NCBI RefSeq assembly: GCF_900128905.1 | Contig: NZ_FQTV01000013.1 | Coordinates: 1 to 64,000 of the forward strand | Origin: Bacteroides luti | Lineage (GTDB): Bacteria; Bacteroidota; Bacteroidia; Bacteroidales; Bacteroidaceae | DNA length: 64,000 bases | Direction: 5' to 3' | In this document: in pieces, positions 1 to 10,600 of the stretch | Numbering within the stretch: the first letter of the stretch is position 1 | Layout of the letters: the number at the start of each line of letters is the position of its first letter | Notes under the pieces: model-generated | What the model was told of the DNA's origin: nothing | Databases searched by the model: none | Seen by the model: only the letters and a program-made list of their open reading frames with translations | Made by a program: the position numbers and the translations under genes

Positions 1-382
1 ATTATATTATACAAAAAACTTGAAGAAGTTTTGTTTTATCAGAGTTCTTTAGGAACTATAACGATACGTCCTTTCAACTAAATTGCAAAAGAACCGATTG
101 GGTTTACAGTTTCTGTGGATATTACTAGAACTGATTTACAATATTATTCTTATTCCTAAGCCAACTTGATATTTACTATTCACCAATATTTAATATTTAT
201 TGGCCTATGAATCTGATCCATTGGTCAATGGATTTTGATTGTTGGTGAATAATAGCTTGCCAATATAAAATGATATATAGGCTAAAAACAGATCAGGGAA
301 CTGTGTTTGAATTATTTCAACGCAGTTCCCTGATAATCTTTAGATTAACCTTATGAGGTTATTCAGGACAATATGTTTAATA
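1..382. other. Intergenic region downstream of the susD-like gene
   Basis: No coding region is visible. From about 176 to 252 there is a cluster of inverted repeats: CTATTCACCAA at 176-186 answers TTGGTGAATA at 242-251, with CCAATA/TATTGG (183-203) and the perfect short palindrome ATCCATTGGTCAATGGAT (213-230) nested inside. A terminator hairpin follows at 292-334. The first 170 bases hold nothing I can name; the gene they might belong to lies outside the window. Confidence 0.6.
292..334 (-). terminator. Terminator of the SusC/SusD operon
   Basis: Inverted repeat ATCAGGGAACTG / CAGTTCCCTGAT with a partly paired loop, lying just past the susD-like stop codon. Read on the minus strand it is followed by CTGTTTTTA. 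Typical intrinsic terminator geometry. Confidence 0.8.
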
Positions 383-2005
383 TTAATATCCTGGATTTTG
401 CTCTAATTTACCATCTTTGTTTAAGTCAATTTCTGTCTTTGGAATAGGCCAGAGATTTTGTATTTTATCCGTGTTGCTAATAGCATAACTAGCTTCAAGT
501 GATGCATTAGATAATGGATTGTTTGTCGCAATAAAGTCTTTATTCATAGCGGCACGTTTTTGTAATTGTCCGGTACGCATTAAAGTATAACGACGATTTT
601 CTTCTCCGATTAATTCACGTGCACGTTCATCAAGAATAAAATCAATGTTTATTTGTGAAGCAGAAACCTGTCCCAGAGTAGGGCTTCCAAAGGCACGGGT
701 ACGAAGTACGTTGATTGCAGCAGCAGCTTCAGCTGTTTTATTTAGACCCAAATAAGCTTCAGCTAATAATAGATATGTTTCGCCAAAACGCATCATAGGA
801 ACATCGTGTATTGCTGTATAACCAAATGTATCATTTGGATCAAAGCAATTCCACTTAGTACAGTAAGGAGGTAATTTAAAGATAGAGTCGTTTACTGCAT
901 CTGTTCCTTTAAACTTTACACCGTTTACATAAAAATCGCGGTGAATATTTGCCTGAGAGTTACGAATATCCCCTGCCTGGTAAAGATTCAACATTCGGCT
1001 GCTCAAACGCATACGAGCCAAACCACGTCCACCTAAAGAATCACATAATACTAGACCTTTACTTGAATATTGATAATAAGCAGCAACCCAGCAACGGCGT
1101 TGTTGGAAAGAGCCAGACTGGCCACCAGTTACAGTATTGTTATTCTCACTTTCATAATTCCAGATGATTTCCTTATTACCTTGCTTACGGCGCATATATC
1201 CCTGAACAAACATGTCATGATAGAAATCGCTATAACTTAATCCTGAACGTAGAGATGTATTTAAGGCAAATTTACCAGAGCTTATAATTGTGTTGCAAGC
1301 ATCAACTGCTTTTTGGTATTCTTTAGTACGAATATAAACTTCTGCTAATAATTGATTAGCTGAATACTTATTTACGCGACTGCCATTTTTAACAGCATCA
1401 GGTTCAGGTAAATTTGTTGTTGCATAAGTTAAATCTGCAACAATCTGTGCATTAACTTCGTTTAAAGTGGCACGGGTGTAATCTACTTTAGCTGTAGTTA
1501 CAGGCTTTAATGACAATGGAACACCCCCAAAGAATACGGCTAACTGATCGTAACACCAAGCACGCATAAAGCATGCTTCTGCTTTATAGAGCGTATTATC
1601 GCTCTCACTTGCAGTTGAAATTCCAGATTCTACATTATCTATAATTACGTTAGTAGCATTAATAATATTATATAATTGTCTCCAGTATACTTGTGGAGCA
1701 GAAGCATCAGCTGTAAGTTTTTCATATTTGTACATTGGTAGTTCTATTCCCTGATATTGTGCCGGATCGCAAACATCAGTACCAACCTGGAATACGCATG
1801 GAAATCCTTGATCGTTGCTGTATGATTGGATTAAACTGAAATCGTAATACATACCAAGTGCCAAGGCATTCATACCTTTTGAATCAGTTAATGTTGCAGC
1901 TGTATAATTAGACATTGGAGTTTCGTCCAGATAGTCACTGCTACATGATGTAACAGCCATCATTGTTAAACCGGCCAATGCTAGTGATATATAATTCTTT
2001 TTCAT
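383..2005 (-). CDS. SusD/RagB-family outer-membrane glycan-binding lipoprotein
   Basis: Surface lipoprotein that binds oligosaccharide and acts as the lid of the SusC transporter. The 540-residue protein has a type II signal peptide with lipobox Cys21 (AVTSC), then a TPR-like SusD fold; the C-terminal stretch with LLLAEAYLGLNKTAEA, DERARELIGEENRRYTLMR and LWPIPKTEID is characteristic of the family. It starts 10 bp after the SusC stop, so the two are co-transcribed. The length is normal for SusD proteins. The ligand cannot be read from sequence; the neighbouring GH105-type enzyme suggests a glycan containing uronic acid. The family call is secure, the substrate is an inference. Confidence 0.95.
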   Translation of the reverse strand: MKKNYISLALAGLTMMAVTSCSSDYLDETPMSNYTAATLTDSKGMNALALGMYYDFSLIQSYSNDQGFPCVFQVGTDVCDPAQYQGIELPMYKYEKLTADASAPQVYWRQLYNIINATNVIIDNVESGISTASESDNTLYKAEACFMRAWCYDQLAVFFGGVPLSLKPVTTAKVDYTRATLNEVNAQIVADLTYATTNLPEPDAVKNGSRVNKYSANQLLAEVYIRTKEYQKAVDACNTIISSGKFALNTSLRSGLSYSDFYHDMFVQGYMRRKQGNKEIIWNYESENNNTVTGGQSGSFQQRRCWVAAYYQYSSKGLVLCDSLGGRGLARMRLSSRMLNLYQAGDIRNSQANIHRDFYVNGVKFKGTDAVNDSIFKLPPYCTKWNCFDPNDTFGYTAIHDVPMMRFGETYLLLAEAYLGLNKTAEAAAAINVLRTRAFGSPTLGQVSASQINIDFILDERARELIGEENRRYTLMRTGQLQKRAAMNKDFIATNNPLSNASLEASYAISNTDKIQNLWPIPKTEIDLNKDGKLEQNPGY

Positions 2006-2015
2006 AGTTTTTTTA

Positions 2016-5000
2016 TTATTTAAGTGTCACGTTAATACCAATTACAAAACTCTTAGTTAGAGGGTAGTTATCTTCCCAGGTTCCGGAACCACGATTTGAG
2101 AAACTAGCTTCAGGATCCCAACCTACCCATGATGTCCAAGTATGAAGGTTACGTCCACTTCCATAAATAGTTAGTGATCCTAAACCAAATTTGCTGATTG
2201 CACTTTCATTGAAAGTATAACTTAATGTGATATCTTTTAAACGTGTATAACTGGCTTTGCGTGAGTAGCCATATCCGTAAGTATTAGTATATGTCAGACG
2301 AGGATATTCATTATTCATGTTTTCTGATGTCCAGTAACCGAATATGGCAGGAGTATTAATACGCCATGTTTCATCATAAGTTCTGATGTCAGTATTGCTC
2401 TTCATCATACCTTGAGCTGTTTGTACAAACACGCTCAGTGACCAGTTTTTATATGTAAATTTGTTGGTTAACCCACCTGTCCACTTCGGATCTCTTTGTC
2501 CTAGAATCTGTTTATCATCTGAAGTGATTTTACCATCTTTATTTGTATCTTCAAATTTAATATCACCAGCAACTGCAGTGTTATCCCAACCTTTGTTTAA
2601 TCCGGCTTTAATTTCACTTTCTTGCCAGATACCTAGCATTTTATAGTCGTAAGAAACGTAAATTGGATGACCAATAAACTTAGCATTACCTATATCGTCT
2701 TTTTTATCTCCATAAAGGTCAATTATCTTGTTTTTATTAGTTGCAAAGATGAATGAAGTTTCCCAATTGAAATCTTTAGTTACAATATTACGTGTAGTCA
2801 CTGTTGCTTCTAAACCAATATTCTGAGTTTTACCTAAATTTTGATATACGCTTGAATAACCAGTAACTTTAGGCAAGTTGCGCTCTAAAAGTAATCCAGA
2901 AGTATTTGACTTATAAAATTCAAGATTACCAGAAATTCTGCTCTTTAAGAATCCAAAATCCAAACCTATATTTGCACTTTTTGTTGTTTCCCATTCCAAA
3001 TCACCATTTCCTAATGTGTTAGGATATATAGCTGTTAATGTTTTACCATCCATTGCTATACTTGCTGCGTTATTTTTTGATATTGTTCTATAAATAGGGA
3101 TAGCTTCGTTACCAGACTTACCATAAGAAAGGCGTAGTTTCAAATTATCCAGCCAATAAAATTTCTTCATAAATTGTTCATTGGCAATATTCCAGCCTAA
3201 CGCAACAGAAGGGAATGTACCATATTTAGATGTGTTTGCCCCAAATACAGATGAACCGTCGCGACGTACTGTAAATGTGAATAAATAGCGACTGTCATAA
3301 GAATAGTTCAAACGTCCCATGTAGCTGGTTGCAGCATAACGATCTGCATATGAAGAAGTTGTTTGAGTTGTTCCTCCATCTAAATAATTATATCCCAGTA
3401 AATCATTTACAAAACCTACTGCCTTAGCTGTTGTAGTCAGATAATTTCTGCTTTGTGCACTATACAAACCTGTTAAATCAAAATGATGCCTGTTGATATC
3501 TTTAGAATAAGTAAAGATGTTTTCAATAGTATAAGCATTTGTTTCAGTATTAGTTGTATATGCTGTACCATTCTTATCGTAAGATGCCAAACCTGCATAG
3601 CTTGAAGTTCTGGTTGGAAGGTAGTTATAACCAATATTTAAACGATATTTTAAACCATTAAGTGGCTTGAATATTTTGCCGAAGTTTAATTCTACATAAC
3701 CATTCCCGTTTATGTTAACACTACGTCTTACGGCTTTTTTATTGTATTGGCAGAAAGGAGATGTGTACATTTCCTCTGGAGACATTGGTAATGTATTGTA
3801 AGTACCATCCTCATTATATTCCTGACCGTAAGGACTCATTGCAATACCATACAAAAAGTTAACACGGCCGCCATCTTTATTATGAGCTGCCAAATAAGCA
3901 TTTGTTCCGATAGTTAAGTAGTCTGTTACATTAACATCAAAGTTCATACGGAAACTGTAGCGTTTGTATTGGTAACCTTTTAATATACCTTTCTGGTTTA
4001 GGTATTCACCTGATACGAAATACTTCATATTGTCAGTACCACCACTTAAACTTACATTGTGATCCTGATTAATACCTGTTTGTGAAATTTCGTCTAGCCA
4101 GTCAGTTTCTTTTCCTGCATTATAATTAGCAACTTCAGCCTGATTAGGAACTGGGGTTCCGCTTAATACTGTACCAGTTTTTTGGAACATGTAATCTTTA
4201 TATTTCTGAACATATTCCTCACCTGTACGCATATTCAACTTATGAGCGTAATCTTCGATACCTGCATAACCATTATAACGAATAGTGGGTTTGCCTGTTT
4301 TACCACGTTTGGTTGTAATCAAGATAACACCATTTGCACCATTAGTACCATAAATTGCTACAGCCGATGCATCTTTCAATATTTCCATTCTTTCAATATC
4401 GTTCGGGTTGATATCTGATAGAGAACCACCACTTTTACTGATAGGCACACCATCAACAACAACATAAGGATCTGTGTTTGCATTGATGGAGTTTTTACCA
4501 CGAATAACAGTTGAAGGACCATCACCCGGTATAGATGAACCTTGAGTTACAATAACACCAGCCGTTGCACCTTCCAATGCTTGCATTATATTAGATACCG
4601 GAAGTTTTGATAATCGGTCTTTGTTTACAGAAGTTACAGAACCTGTAACATCCGACTTTTTCTGAGTACCGTAACCTACTACAACAACTTCTTCTAATTC
4701 TCTGGAATTTTCATCCATAAGAACTACAAGGTCGGTTTGGTTACCTACAGCTAGTTCTTTTCCGTTATACCCTACAAAAGAAAATACAAGAGTTGCGTTT
4801 TTACCAATGCTAAGTGAAAATTCACCATTTAAATCTGTTATTGATCCTGTTGAGGAGCCCTTTACTAAAACAGAACATCCGATGAGCGGATCATTCGTTT
4901 TACTGTCTTTTACTACTCCTTTGATGGTCCGGTTCTGTGCCATAAGGCTAAACGGAGTTAGCAACATCAAAACGAGTAAGACAAGAATAGACTTTGACAG

Positions 5001-5039
5001 TCTGTCTTTACTAAGATAAACTTGATACATGTTTCTCAT
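2016..5039 (-). CDS. SusC/RagA-family TonB-dependent outer-membrane transporter
   Basis: TonB-dependent porin that imports the oligosaccharide captured by its SusD partner. The 1007-residue protein has a signal peptide (about residues 1-35, ending SLMAQ), a carboxypeptidase-regulatory-like domain (VKDSKTNDPLIGCSVLVKG), the EEVVVVGYGTQKKSDVTGSV segment typical of SusC, a plug domain (VIRGKNSINANTDPYVVVDG) and a large C-terminal beta-barrel ending in aromatic/hydrophobic residues. No N-terminal STN signalling domain is visible, so regulation probably runs through the nearby hybrid two-component system rather than an ECF sigma/anti-sigma pair. M4 is an alternative start. It is followed directly by the susD-like gene and has its own upstream gap of 160 bp with a -7-like box. 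Confidence 0.96.
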   Translation of the reverse strand: MRNMYQVYLSKDRLSKSILVLLVLMLLTPFSLMAQNRTIKGVVKDSKTNDPLIGCSVLVKGSSTGSITDLNGEFSLSIGKNATLVFSFVGYNGKELAVGNQTDLVVLMDENSRELEEVVVVGYGTQKKSDVTGSVTSVNKDRLSKLPVSNIMQALEGATAGVIVTQGSSIPGDGPSTVIRGKNSINANTDPYVVVDGVPISKSGGSLSDINPNDIERMEILKDASAVAIYGTNGANGVILITTKRGKTGKPTIRYNGYAGIEDYAHKLNMRTGEEYVQKYKDYMFQKTGTVLSGTPVPNQAEVANYNAGKETDWLDEISQTGINQDHNVSLSGGTDNMKYFVSGEYLNQKGILKGYQYKRYSFRMNFDVNVTDYLTIGTNAYLAAHNKDGGRVNFLYGIAMSPYGQEYNEDGTYNTLPMSPEEMYTSPFCQYNKKAVRRSVNINGNGYVELNFGKIFKPLNGLKYRLNIGYNYLPTRTSSYAGLASYDKNGTAYTTNTETNAYTIENIFTYSKDINRHHFDLTGLYSAQSRNYLTTTAKAVGFVNDLLGYNYLDGGTTQTTSSYADRYAATSYMGRLNYSYDSRYLFTFTVRRDGSSVFGANTSKYGTFPSVALGWNIANEQFMKKFYWLDNLKLRLSYGKSGNEAIPIYRTISKNNAASIAMDGKTLTAIYPNTLGNGDLEWETTKSANIGLDFGFLKSRISGNLEFYKSNTSGLLLERNLPKVTGYSSVYQNLGKTQNIGLEATVTTRNIVTKDFNWETSFIFATNKNKIIDLYGDKKDDIGNAKFIGHPIYVSYDYKMLGIWQESEIKAGLNKGWDNTAVAGDIKFEDTNKDGKITSDDKQILGQRDPKWTGGLTNKFTYKNWSLSVFVQTAQGMMKSNTDIRTYDETWRINTPAIFGYWTSENMNNEYPRLTYTNTYGYGYSRKASYTRLKDITLSYTFNESAISKFGLGSLTIYGSGRNLHTWTSWVGWDPEASFSNRGSGTWEDNYPLTKSFVIGINVTLK

Positions 5040-5081
5040 TTTTTAATTGATTTTTGGTTATTAAAGTCTGATGACTTGATG

Positions 5082-5089
5082 CAAATGTA
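5082..5089 (-). promoter_or_regulatory. Probable -7 element of the susC promoter
   Basis: The minus strand reads TACATTTG about 43 bp upstream of the SusC start, matching TAnnTTTG. No good TTTG -33 element lies 19-20 bp further upstream, as expected for a promoter that depends on an activator. A candidate activator site lies at 5134-5172. Confidence 0.5.
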
Positions 5090-5133
5090 TTCTGAATTGT
5101 TAATTTCTGTATCCACAATTCAGCCAAATAACT

Positions 5134-5172
5134 CTATTTTTAGTGCAAAACCGATATTTTTGCCCTAAAATG
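5134..5172 (-). promoter_or_regulatory. Candidate binding site of the hybrid two-component regulator (susC copy)
   Basis: On the minus strand this 39 bp segment begins CATTTT and has an AAAAA-AT block in the middle and a TT-G-AC block at the 3' side. The same spaced blocks occur at 7549-7587 in front of the regulator gene. It sits roughly 60-100 bp upstream of the presumed susC transcription start. The shared pattern is visible; its role as an operator is inferred. Confidence 0.35.
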
Positions 5173-5201
5173 ATAATTAATTTAACATTTTGGCTGTGGG
5201 A

Positions 5202-7475
5202 TTAGTAATTTATTGCATGATCTTTTGGAAAATCATTTCCGCTCCATGCTCGCTTTGAAGTCCAGTCCATAGGTGCGTCACTCCAGAATGGGTGAGAAGC
5301 CGGTAAACCTAAAGGTAAGAAAGCAAGTGAAGTAATATACATACTTCCATTGTTTGTATACCAGTCGGCTATGTTAGGCTGACTTTGAGTGAAACCAATA
5401 CGTAGATATCCTTTTTCATTGAAATTTTTTCCGGAATCGAACATGTTGTGCATAACTGCTGTGAGTGCAGCACGAACTTGTCCGTTGCTTAATTCTGCCG
5501 GCAGTTGTTCTTTCCATGCCAATTGTGCTAATGGTTGGAATACTCCCATACGATAAGGTATTGAACGTCCAAAAACAGGGTAGGTACCTTCCGGAGAAAT
5601 TAATCTTTCAAGTATCTGACTGTATTTCTGCATTCTCTTTAGTGCTATTTCGTATTGCTGAGTCGTTGCAATATTATTCTTTTTTAAATCGAGCATTACT
5701 TTTAAGCAGTCTACATACATCGGTTGAATTACGTAGCTATTGTAATAATCGAAAGCAAAGCTTGTTCCGTCACTATACCAGCTATCGCCTACATACCATT
5801 CTTCTATTTTTCTAAGAGCAGAATGGATACGGTAATAATCTGGCTGAGCATTTGCTTTGGCTAAAAAGCATTCTATAGTAGAAGAGAATAATAACCAGTT
5901 TGTGTATGGTGGATCTACACGGCGCAATTGTTGGAATTCTGCAATATAGCGTTGCTTGGTTGTTTCATCCAATGGTAGCCATAATTGATCGTAAGCACGT
6001 AGAAAACTTTGAGCCACATAGGCAGCATCAACTAAAGGCTGTCCTTCTTTTCTCCATAACAAGTAGTCAGCACTTTGAGGATCAACAGCATTTTTGTAAC
6101 TAGCCAAAGCCCATTCACGTAATTGCTTGCGTCGCTGTCCTTCTGTTGTATTATCATCTGGCAGTGACAGCCATGGAGCAACTCCGGCCATCAGTCGTCC
6201 GAAACACTCCATATAAGTAACTCTCTTATCTCTGCCATCCCAGGTTGGGCTGACTTCGACCTGCATTTCTTCACTTAACTTTCCATTACTCATAGCCTTT
6301 AATACAGGCGATGCTATTTTATATAAGGTATTAGCCCAATATTCGCGATCGTGATTTACACCTAAATATCTGGCCATTTCACAAGAAGCCAATAAGAATG
6401 CTCCGACTCCGAAGTTGGAGGTAGAGTTTTTATCAACGACTTGTCCCGGAATTGCTCTGTCACCAATAGGTTGAACATATCCAATCTTTCCATTCGATTG
6501 CATAGCTACTTTTGATAAATAATTCCAGGCTTTTTTGCAAACAGGGCCAAAGGTGTCATTATCTAAATATCCGTTATTAATACCCCATAGCAATCCGTAA
6601 GTCATTAATGCAGTGCCACTGGTTTCTGGTCCCGGAGCAAAACTTGCATCGTATAAACTACGTGTCCAGTAACCTTCAGGTTGTTGGCATGCAGCTAAGG
6701 AAGAAGCCATTTTTTTGAATTTCTTTACGAAGAAATCGTGATGTTTATAGTCTTTTGGTAAATCTTTCAGCACTTTTGCCAGTCCGGCTATAACCCAGCC
6801 ATCTCCACGTGCCCAGAAATCTTTTTTATCATTACCACTTTTATGTTTTGGATATACATAACGAGCGTCGCGATAGTAAAGTCCTTCTTTTTCATCATAC
6901 ATTAATGAATCGCAATAAAGCGTATATTCATATAGCTTATCAAGATATTGTTTATTATTGGTTATTCTATATAATTTTGTCATAACCGGCATTACCATAT
7001 AAAGACCATCTGCCCACCACCAATAATCTTTTCTGGCAGTGCTCATTTCATATTCCATGACCTGTCTTGCTCTGGCTATTTTTCTAGGATCGGGATCTGC
7101 TGTATAAAGGTCACAGAATGTTTGAAAACAAACCTGATAATCGCCAAATAATACATATTCATTGCTTTCTCCATAAGTCAACTTCCATTCTGATTTATTA
7201 TCAGATTTAGCACCTTTCCATTCATTGTGCTGAGCCCAGGCTTCTGAATAATTTTTGTATTCAGCAGTTCCGGTAAGAAAGTAAGCTTCCATATTTCCGG
7301 TATGATAAACTGCATTATCCCAAAAAGCTCGACCATGTTCCGGATTCTGTTTTTGCCAGTAACGGTTTACTTTGTGAATGATTTTAATAACTTCTTCTTG
7401 TTCCGTAGTTTTGTTGGTAAATGAAACTAGTAGTAACGCGGCGAACGGTAATACCAATTTAAACAATTTATTCAT
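5202..7475 (-). CDS. GH105-like unsaturated uronyl hydrolase fused to a DUF2264-type domain
   Basis: Two-domain secreted enzyme of 757 residues. The N-terminal half resembles GH105/GH88 unsaturated glucuronyl/rhamnogalacturonyl hydrolases, which remove the 4,5-unsaturated uronic acid left by polysaccharide lyases: HTGNMEAYFLTG, WWWADGLYMVMPVMTKLY and the strongly conserved DFWARGDGWVIAGLAKVL. The C-terminal half (from about SPTWDGRDKRVTYMECFGRL) matches the DUF2264 type, with GDSWYSDGTSFAFDYYNSYV. I place the start at the ATG ending at 7475, which gives the signal peptide MNKLFKLVLPFAALLLVSF; an upstream in-frame ATG at 7547 would add 24 residues with no sense as a signal. It lies upstream of SusC/SusD on the same strand and divergent from the regulator, so it belongs to the PUL. 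Linkage specificity is not readable. Confidence 0.85.
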   Translation of the reverse strand: MNKLFKLVLPFAALLLVSFTNKTTEQEEVIKIIHKVNRYWQKQNPEHGRAFWDNAVYHTGNMEAYFLTGTAEYKNYSEAWAQHNEWKGAKSDNKSEWKLTYGESNEYVLFGDYQVCFQTFCDLYTADPDPRKIARARQVMEYEMSTARKDYWWWADGLYMVMPVMTKLYRITNNKQYLDKLYEYTLYCDSLMYDEKEGLYYRDARYVYPKHKSGNDKKDFWARGDGWVIAGLAKVLKDLPKDYKHHDFFVKKFKKMASSLAACQQPEGYWTRSLYDASFAPGPETSGTALMTYGLLWGINNGYLDNDTFGPVCKKAWNYLSKVAMQSNGKIGYVQPIGDRAIPGQVVDKNSTSNFGVGAFLLASCEMARYLGVNHDREYWANTLYKIASPVLKAMSNGKLSEEMQVEVSPTWDGRDKRVTYMECFGRLMAGVAPWLSLPDDNTTEGQRRKQLREWALASYKNAVDPQSADYLLWRKEGQPLVDAAYVAQSFLRAYDQLWLPLDETTKQRYIAEFQQLRRVDPPYTNWLLFSSTIECFLAKANAQPDYYRIHSALRKIEEWYVGDSWYSDGTSFAFDYYNSYVIQPMYVDCLKVMLDLKKNNIATTQQYEIALKRMQKYSQILERLISPEGTYPVFGRSIPYRMGVFQPLAQLAWKEQLPAELSNGQVRAALTAVMHNMFDSGKNFNEKGYLRIGFTQSQPNIADWYTNNGSMYITSLAFLPLGLPASHPFWSDAPMDWTSKRAWSGNDFPKDHAINY

Positions 7476-7548
7476 AGTATATAATTTAATAAATTTCATT
7501 AGATGCAAAGTTGCGCTTATAATTATTAAAGGAAGGAGAAAATACACT

Positions 7549-7587
7549 CATTTTGGTCTAAAAAGATTTCATTGGTACTTTTTTATA
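7549..7587 (+). promoter_or_regulatory. Candidate binding site of the hybrid two-component regulator (divergent region copy)
   Basis: Begins CATTTTGG and carries an AAAAAGAT block and a TTGGTAC block with the same spacing as the segment upstream of susC (5134-5172 on the other strand). It lies between the GH105-type gene and the regulator gene and could serve either. Functional role inferred. Confidence 0.35.
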
Positions 7588-7647
7588 CCTAAAATAATTG
7601 TTTGAAAGAAGGTATAATGTTTACTTTGCTACAAAGAATCTTTTAGC

Positions 7648-10600
7648 ATGAAAACATCTAGTTACTTTAGTATCTCATTATTGGTAATCTTTTTATTTCT
7701 CTCTCTAAGTGTATTTTCACAGAAGGAATCAAAGACCGTTTTATCATTTGCACAAATATCAACCACACAAGGATTGCCAACCAATGAAGTGCATTGTATC
7801 TATCAAGATAAGCAAGGCTTTATTTGGATAGGAACAAATAGTGGTCTTTGCCAGTATGATGGAGCACAGTTAAAGGTTGTAAAAGATAATCTTTCCAATC
7901 CAGGATTACCTATTAATAATTATATAAGATGTATTGTTGAAGATGATCAGCAACAATTATGGATAGGAACAAATGATGGTATTACAATTCTGCATAAACG
8001 TACTGGTATAATAGAAAAACTAAAACTTGAGAATTTTAATAATGTTGTAGTAACGCGTATATTGATAACAAGCAATAAACGCTATTTAATAGGTACCGAA
8101 CAAGGATTGTACGAATATATACCTTCGAATAAGCAGCTAATTCATTTGAACAGACTGCGTACTGGAAATGTGTTTGCTAATGGATTGTCTGTTATGGATT
8201 TAATGGAAGATTCTAAGAAGAATGTTTGGATTGGAACTTGGGGAAATGGGTATTATCGTTTAAGTTTATCTACCAATAGATTCTTTTCATATCCTCAGTT
8301 AAATGCCAGAAATTCAGCTTTTTCTATTTTTGAGGATAGCAAGCATCGTATATGGATTGGTTCATGGGGATATGGTCTTTTTCTATTACAGAATCCATAT
8401 GATTCACAAAAAACTAAAAGTATAAATTTTAGTGCTACAGGAACATCTGATGCAATTTGCAGTAACTCAATCTATGACATAGGTGAAGATAAAAATAATC
8501 ATGAAGTTTGGTTAGCTACCAGAAATGGGCTGAGCGTAATTCATGAGGTGGGTAAAAAGTTCTATTTTCAAAATTATTCTCCTAATAATACAGCTACATC
8601 TATATCATATAATGATATAAGCACAATTCTTTGTGACGGTGAAGGAATGATGTGGCTGGGAACGCAAGGAGGAGGAATTAATACAACAGTAACACAGACT
8701 TCGCCTTTTGCATATCATAAAATAGAAACTGAAAAAAGTAGTTTTTCTTCCATTCGCTGTTTGTTTGTTGATAAAAAAGGTATTATATGGATGGGATTAG
8801 GTAGTGCAGGTTTTTATCAATATAATAGGAATACGGGCGTTTATACACATAACCGTCAGTTGCCGGATTTTAAAATGTTGAATGAAATACCGACTGTAAA
8901 TTCAATTGTACAATCAAAAAGAGATGGGTCAATATGGATTGGAACTCACGGAACAGGAGTCATAATATACTATCCTAATAAGCCTTCAGGGCAACGCATT
9001 ATTAATTATAATCAAAATAACCTCAGCACCCTTCCGCACGGATGTGTTTTTTCAATGTTGGAAGATAAAAGTTATAACTTTTGGTTAGGGACTAAGGGGG
9101 GATTATGTATATGTACTCCAAACGGAAAAAGTGTTGGATTTGCTTCTACTAAAATAGATAATATACCTCTTAATACATTTGCTATTGTTTCAATTATTCA
9201 AAGACGTTCCGGGGAAATATGGCTTGGAACAAGTAATGGTGGAATTTTGAGAGCTATTGGTAGTTTAAAACAATTAGATAAGTTGCGTTTTATAAATTAT
9301 ACTCCCGTAAAAAAGAACTTGAATAATATTTCAATTCTTTGCCTTTTTGAAGATAGTAAACGAAGACTTTGGGCTGGAACAGATGGGGGAGGATTGAGCT
9401 TATTTGATGAGAAGAAGAATATGTTTATACCGGTTCATGATACCTTTAATTTACCAGGTGATGCTATTTTTAGTATTCAAGAGGATAAACAGCATAATTT
9501 GTGGATGAGTTCTAACGCCGGATTGATAAAACTGATTGTTCCAGATAATCTTAATGAAGTTAGTTATCGATTGTACACCAGACATGATGGATTGCAGGAT
9601 AATCTTTTTAATCGGAATGCATCATTTGTAACAGGTAATGGAGAAATGTTTTTTGGCGGAAATCGTGGATTTAATAGTTTCTTTCCCGAGCAAGTTACAG
9701 TGAAAGAATATTTCCCGTCTTTTGTTATTAAGGATATTAAGTTATTGAATGTATCGTGGGCTTCTTTGCCTGAAAAAGAACGTTATAAGATTTCATCAAT
9801 AGCTCCATCTTATACTAAGAAAATTCAATTGAATTATAAACAAAATGATTTTAGTATAGAATTTGCCACACTAGGTTTCACTGATTCACCAAGTTTTAAA
9901 TATTCCTATAAATTGGAAGGATATGATTCTAAATGGCAGTATACAGAAAATCAAAATTTTGCCCACTACAATAATTTACCTTCTGGTACTTACCATTTTA
10001 AACTCAGATCAACTAATGCAAATGGTATTTGGAATAAAGAGGTAAAAACACTTGAGATTGAAATATTACCGGCTCCCTGGGAAACATGGTGGGCTTATTG
10101 TCTCTATATTCTCTTTGCTGCTTTTATTGCTTATCGAATTATCAGTCAATTAAATAAGCGGATTCGTGATAAGAATGTTGCTGAGTTGAAAGAACTGGAA
10201 CGTGCTAAGATGGAAGAATTAAATCATTCCAAACTTCAGTTCTTTACTAATATTACCCATGAATTACTTACACCATTAACGGTTATTTCTGCTGCTGTAG
10301 ACGAATTGAAGCTATCTATGCCTAAAGGAGAGGAGACTTATCAGGTTATTACAAATAATACAAACCGATTGATCAGATTGATTCAGCAGATTCTTGAATT
10401 TAGAAAAGCAGAATCAGGAAACTTGAAACTAAAGGTTCAGCAAGGAGATCTTGCTCTATTTATTACAAATAATGTGAATAGTTTTTTCCCGTTGATGAAA
10501 AAGAAAAAGATTCATTGTTCTGTAATATGTACTCCAGAACATCTGAATGGCTATTTTGACTGTGATAAGTTGGATAAGATAATTTATAATCTTCTTTCTA

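Noticed and set aside
949..1167. Plus-strand frame inside the susD-like gene
   Set aside because: It is antisense to a well-supported coding sequence and shows no protein-family features; the same applies to many short opposite-strand frames across the window.
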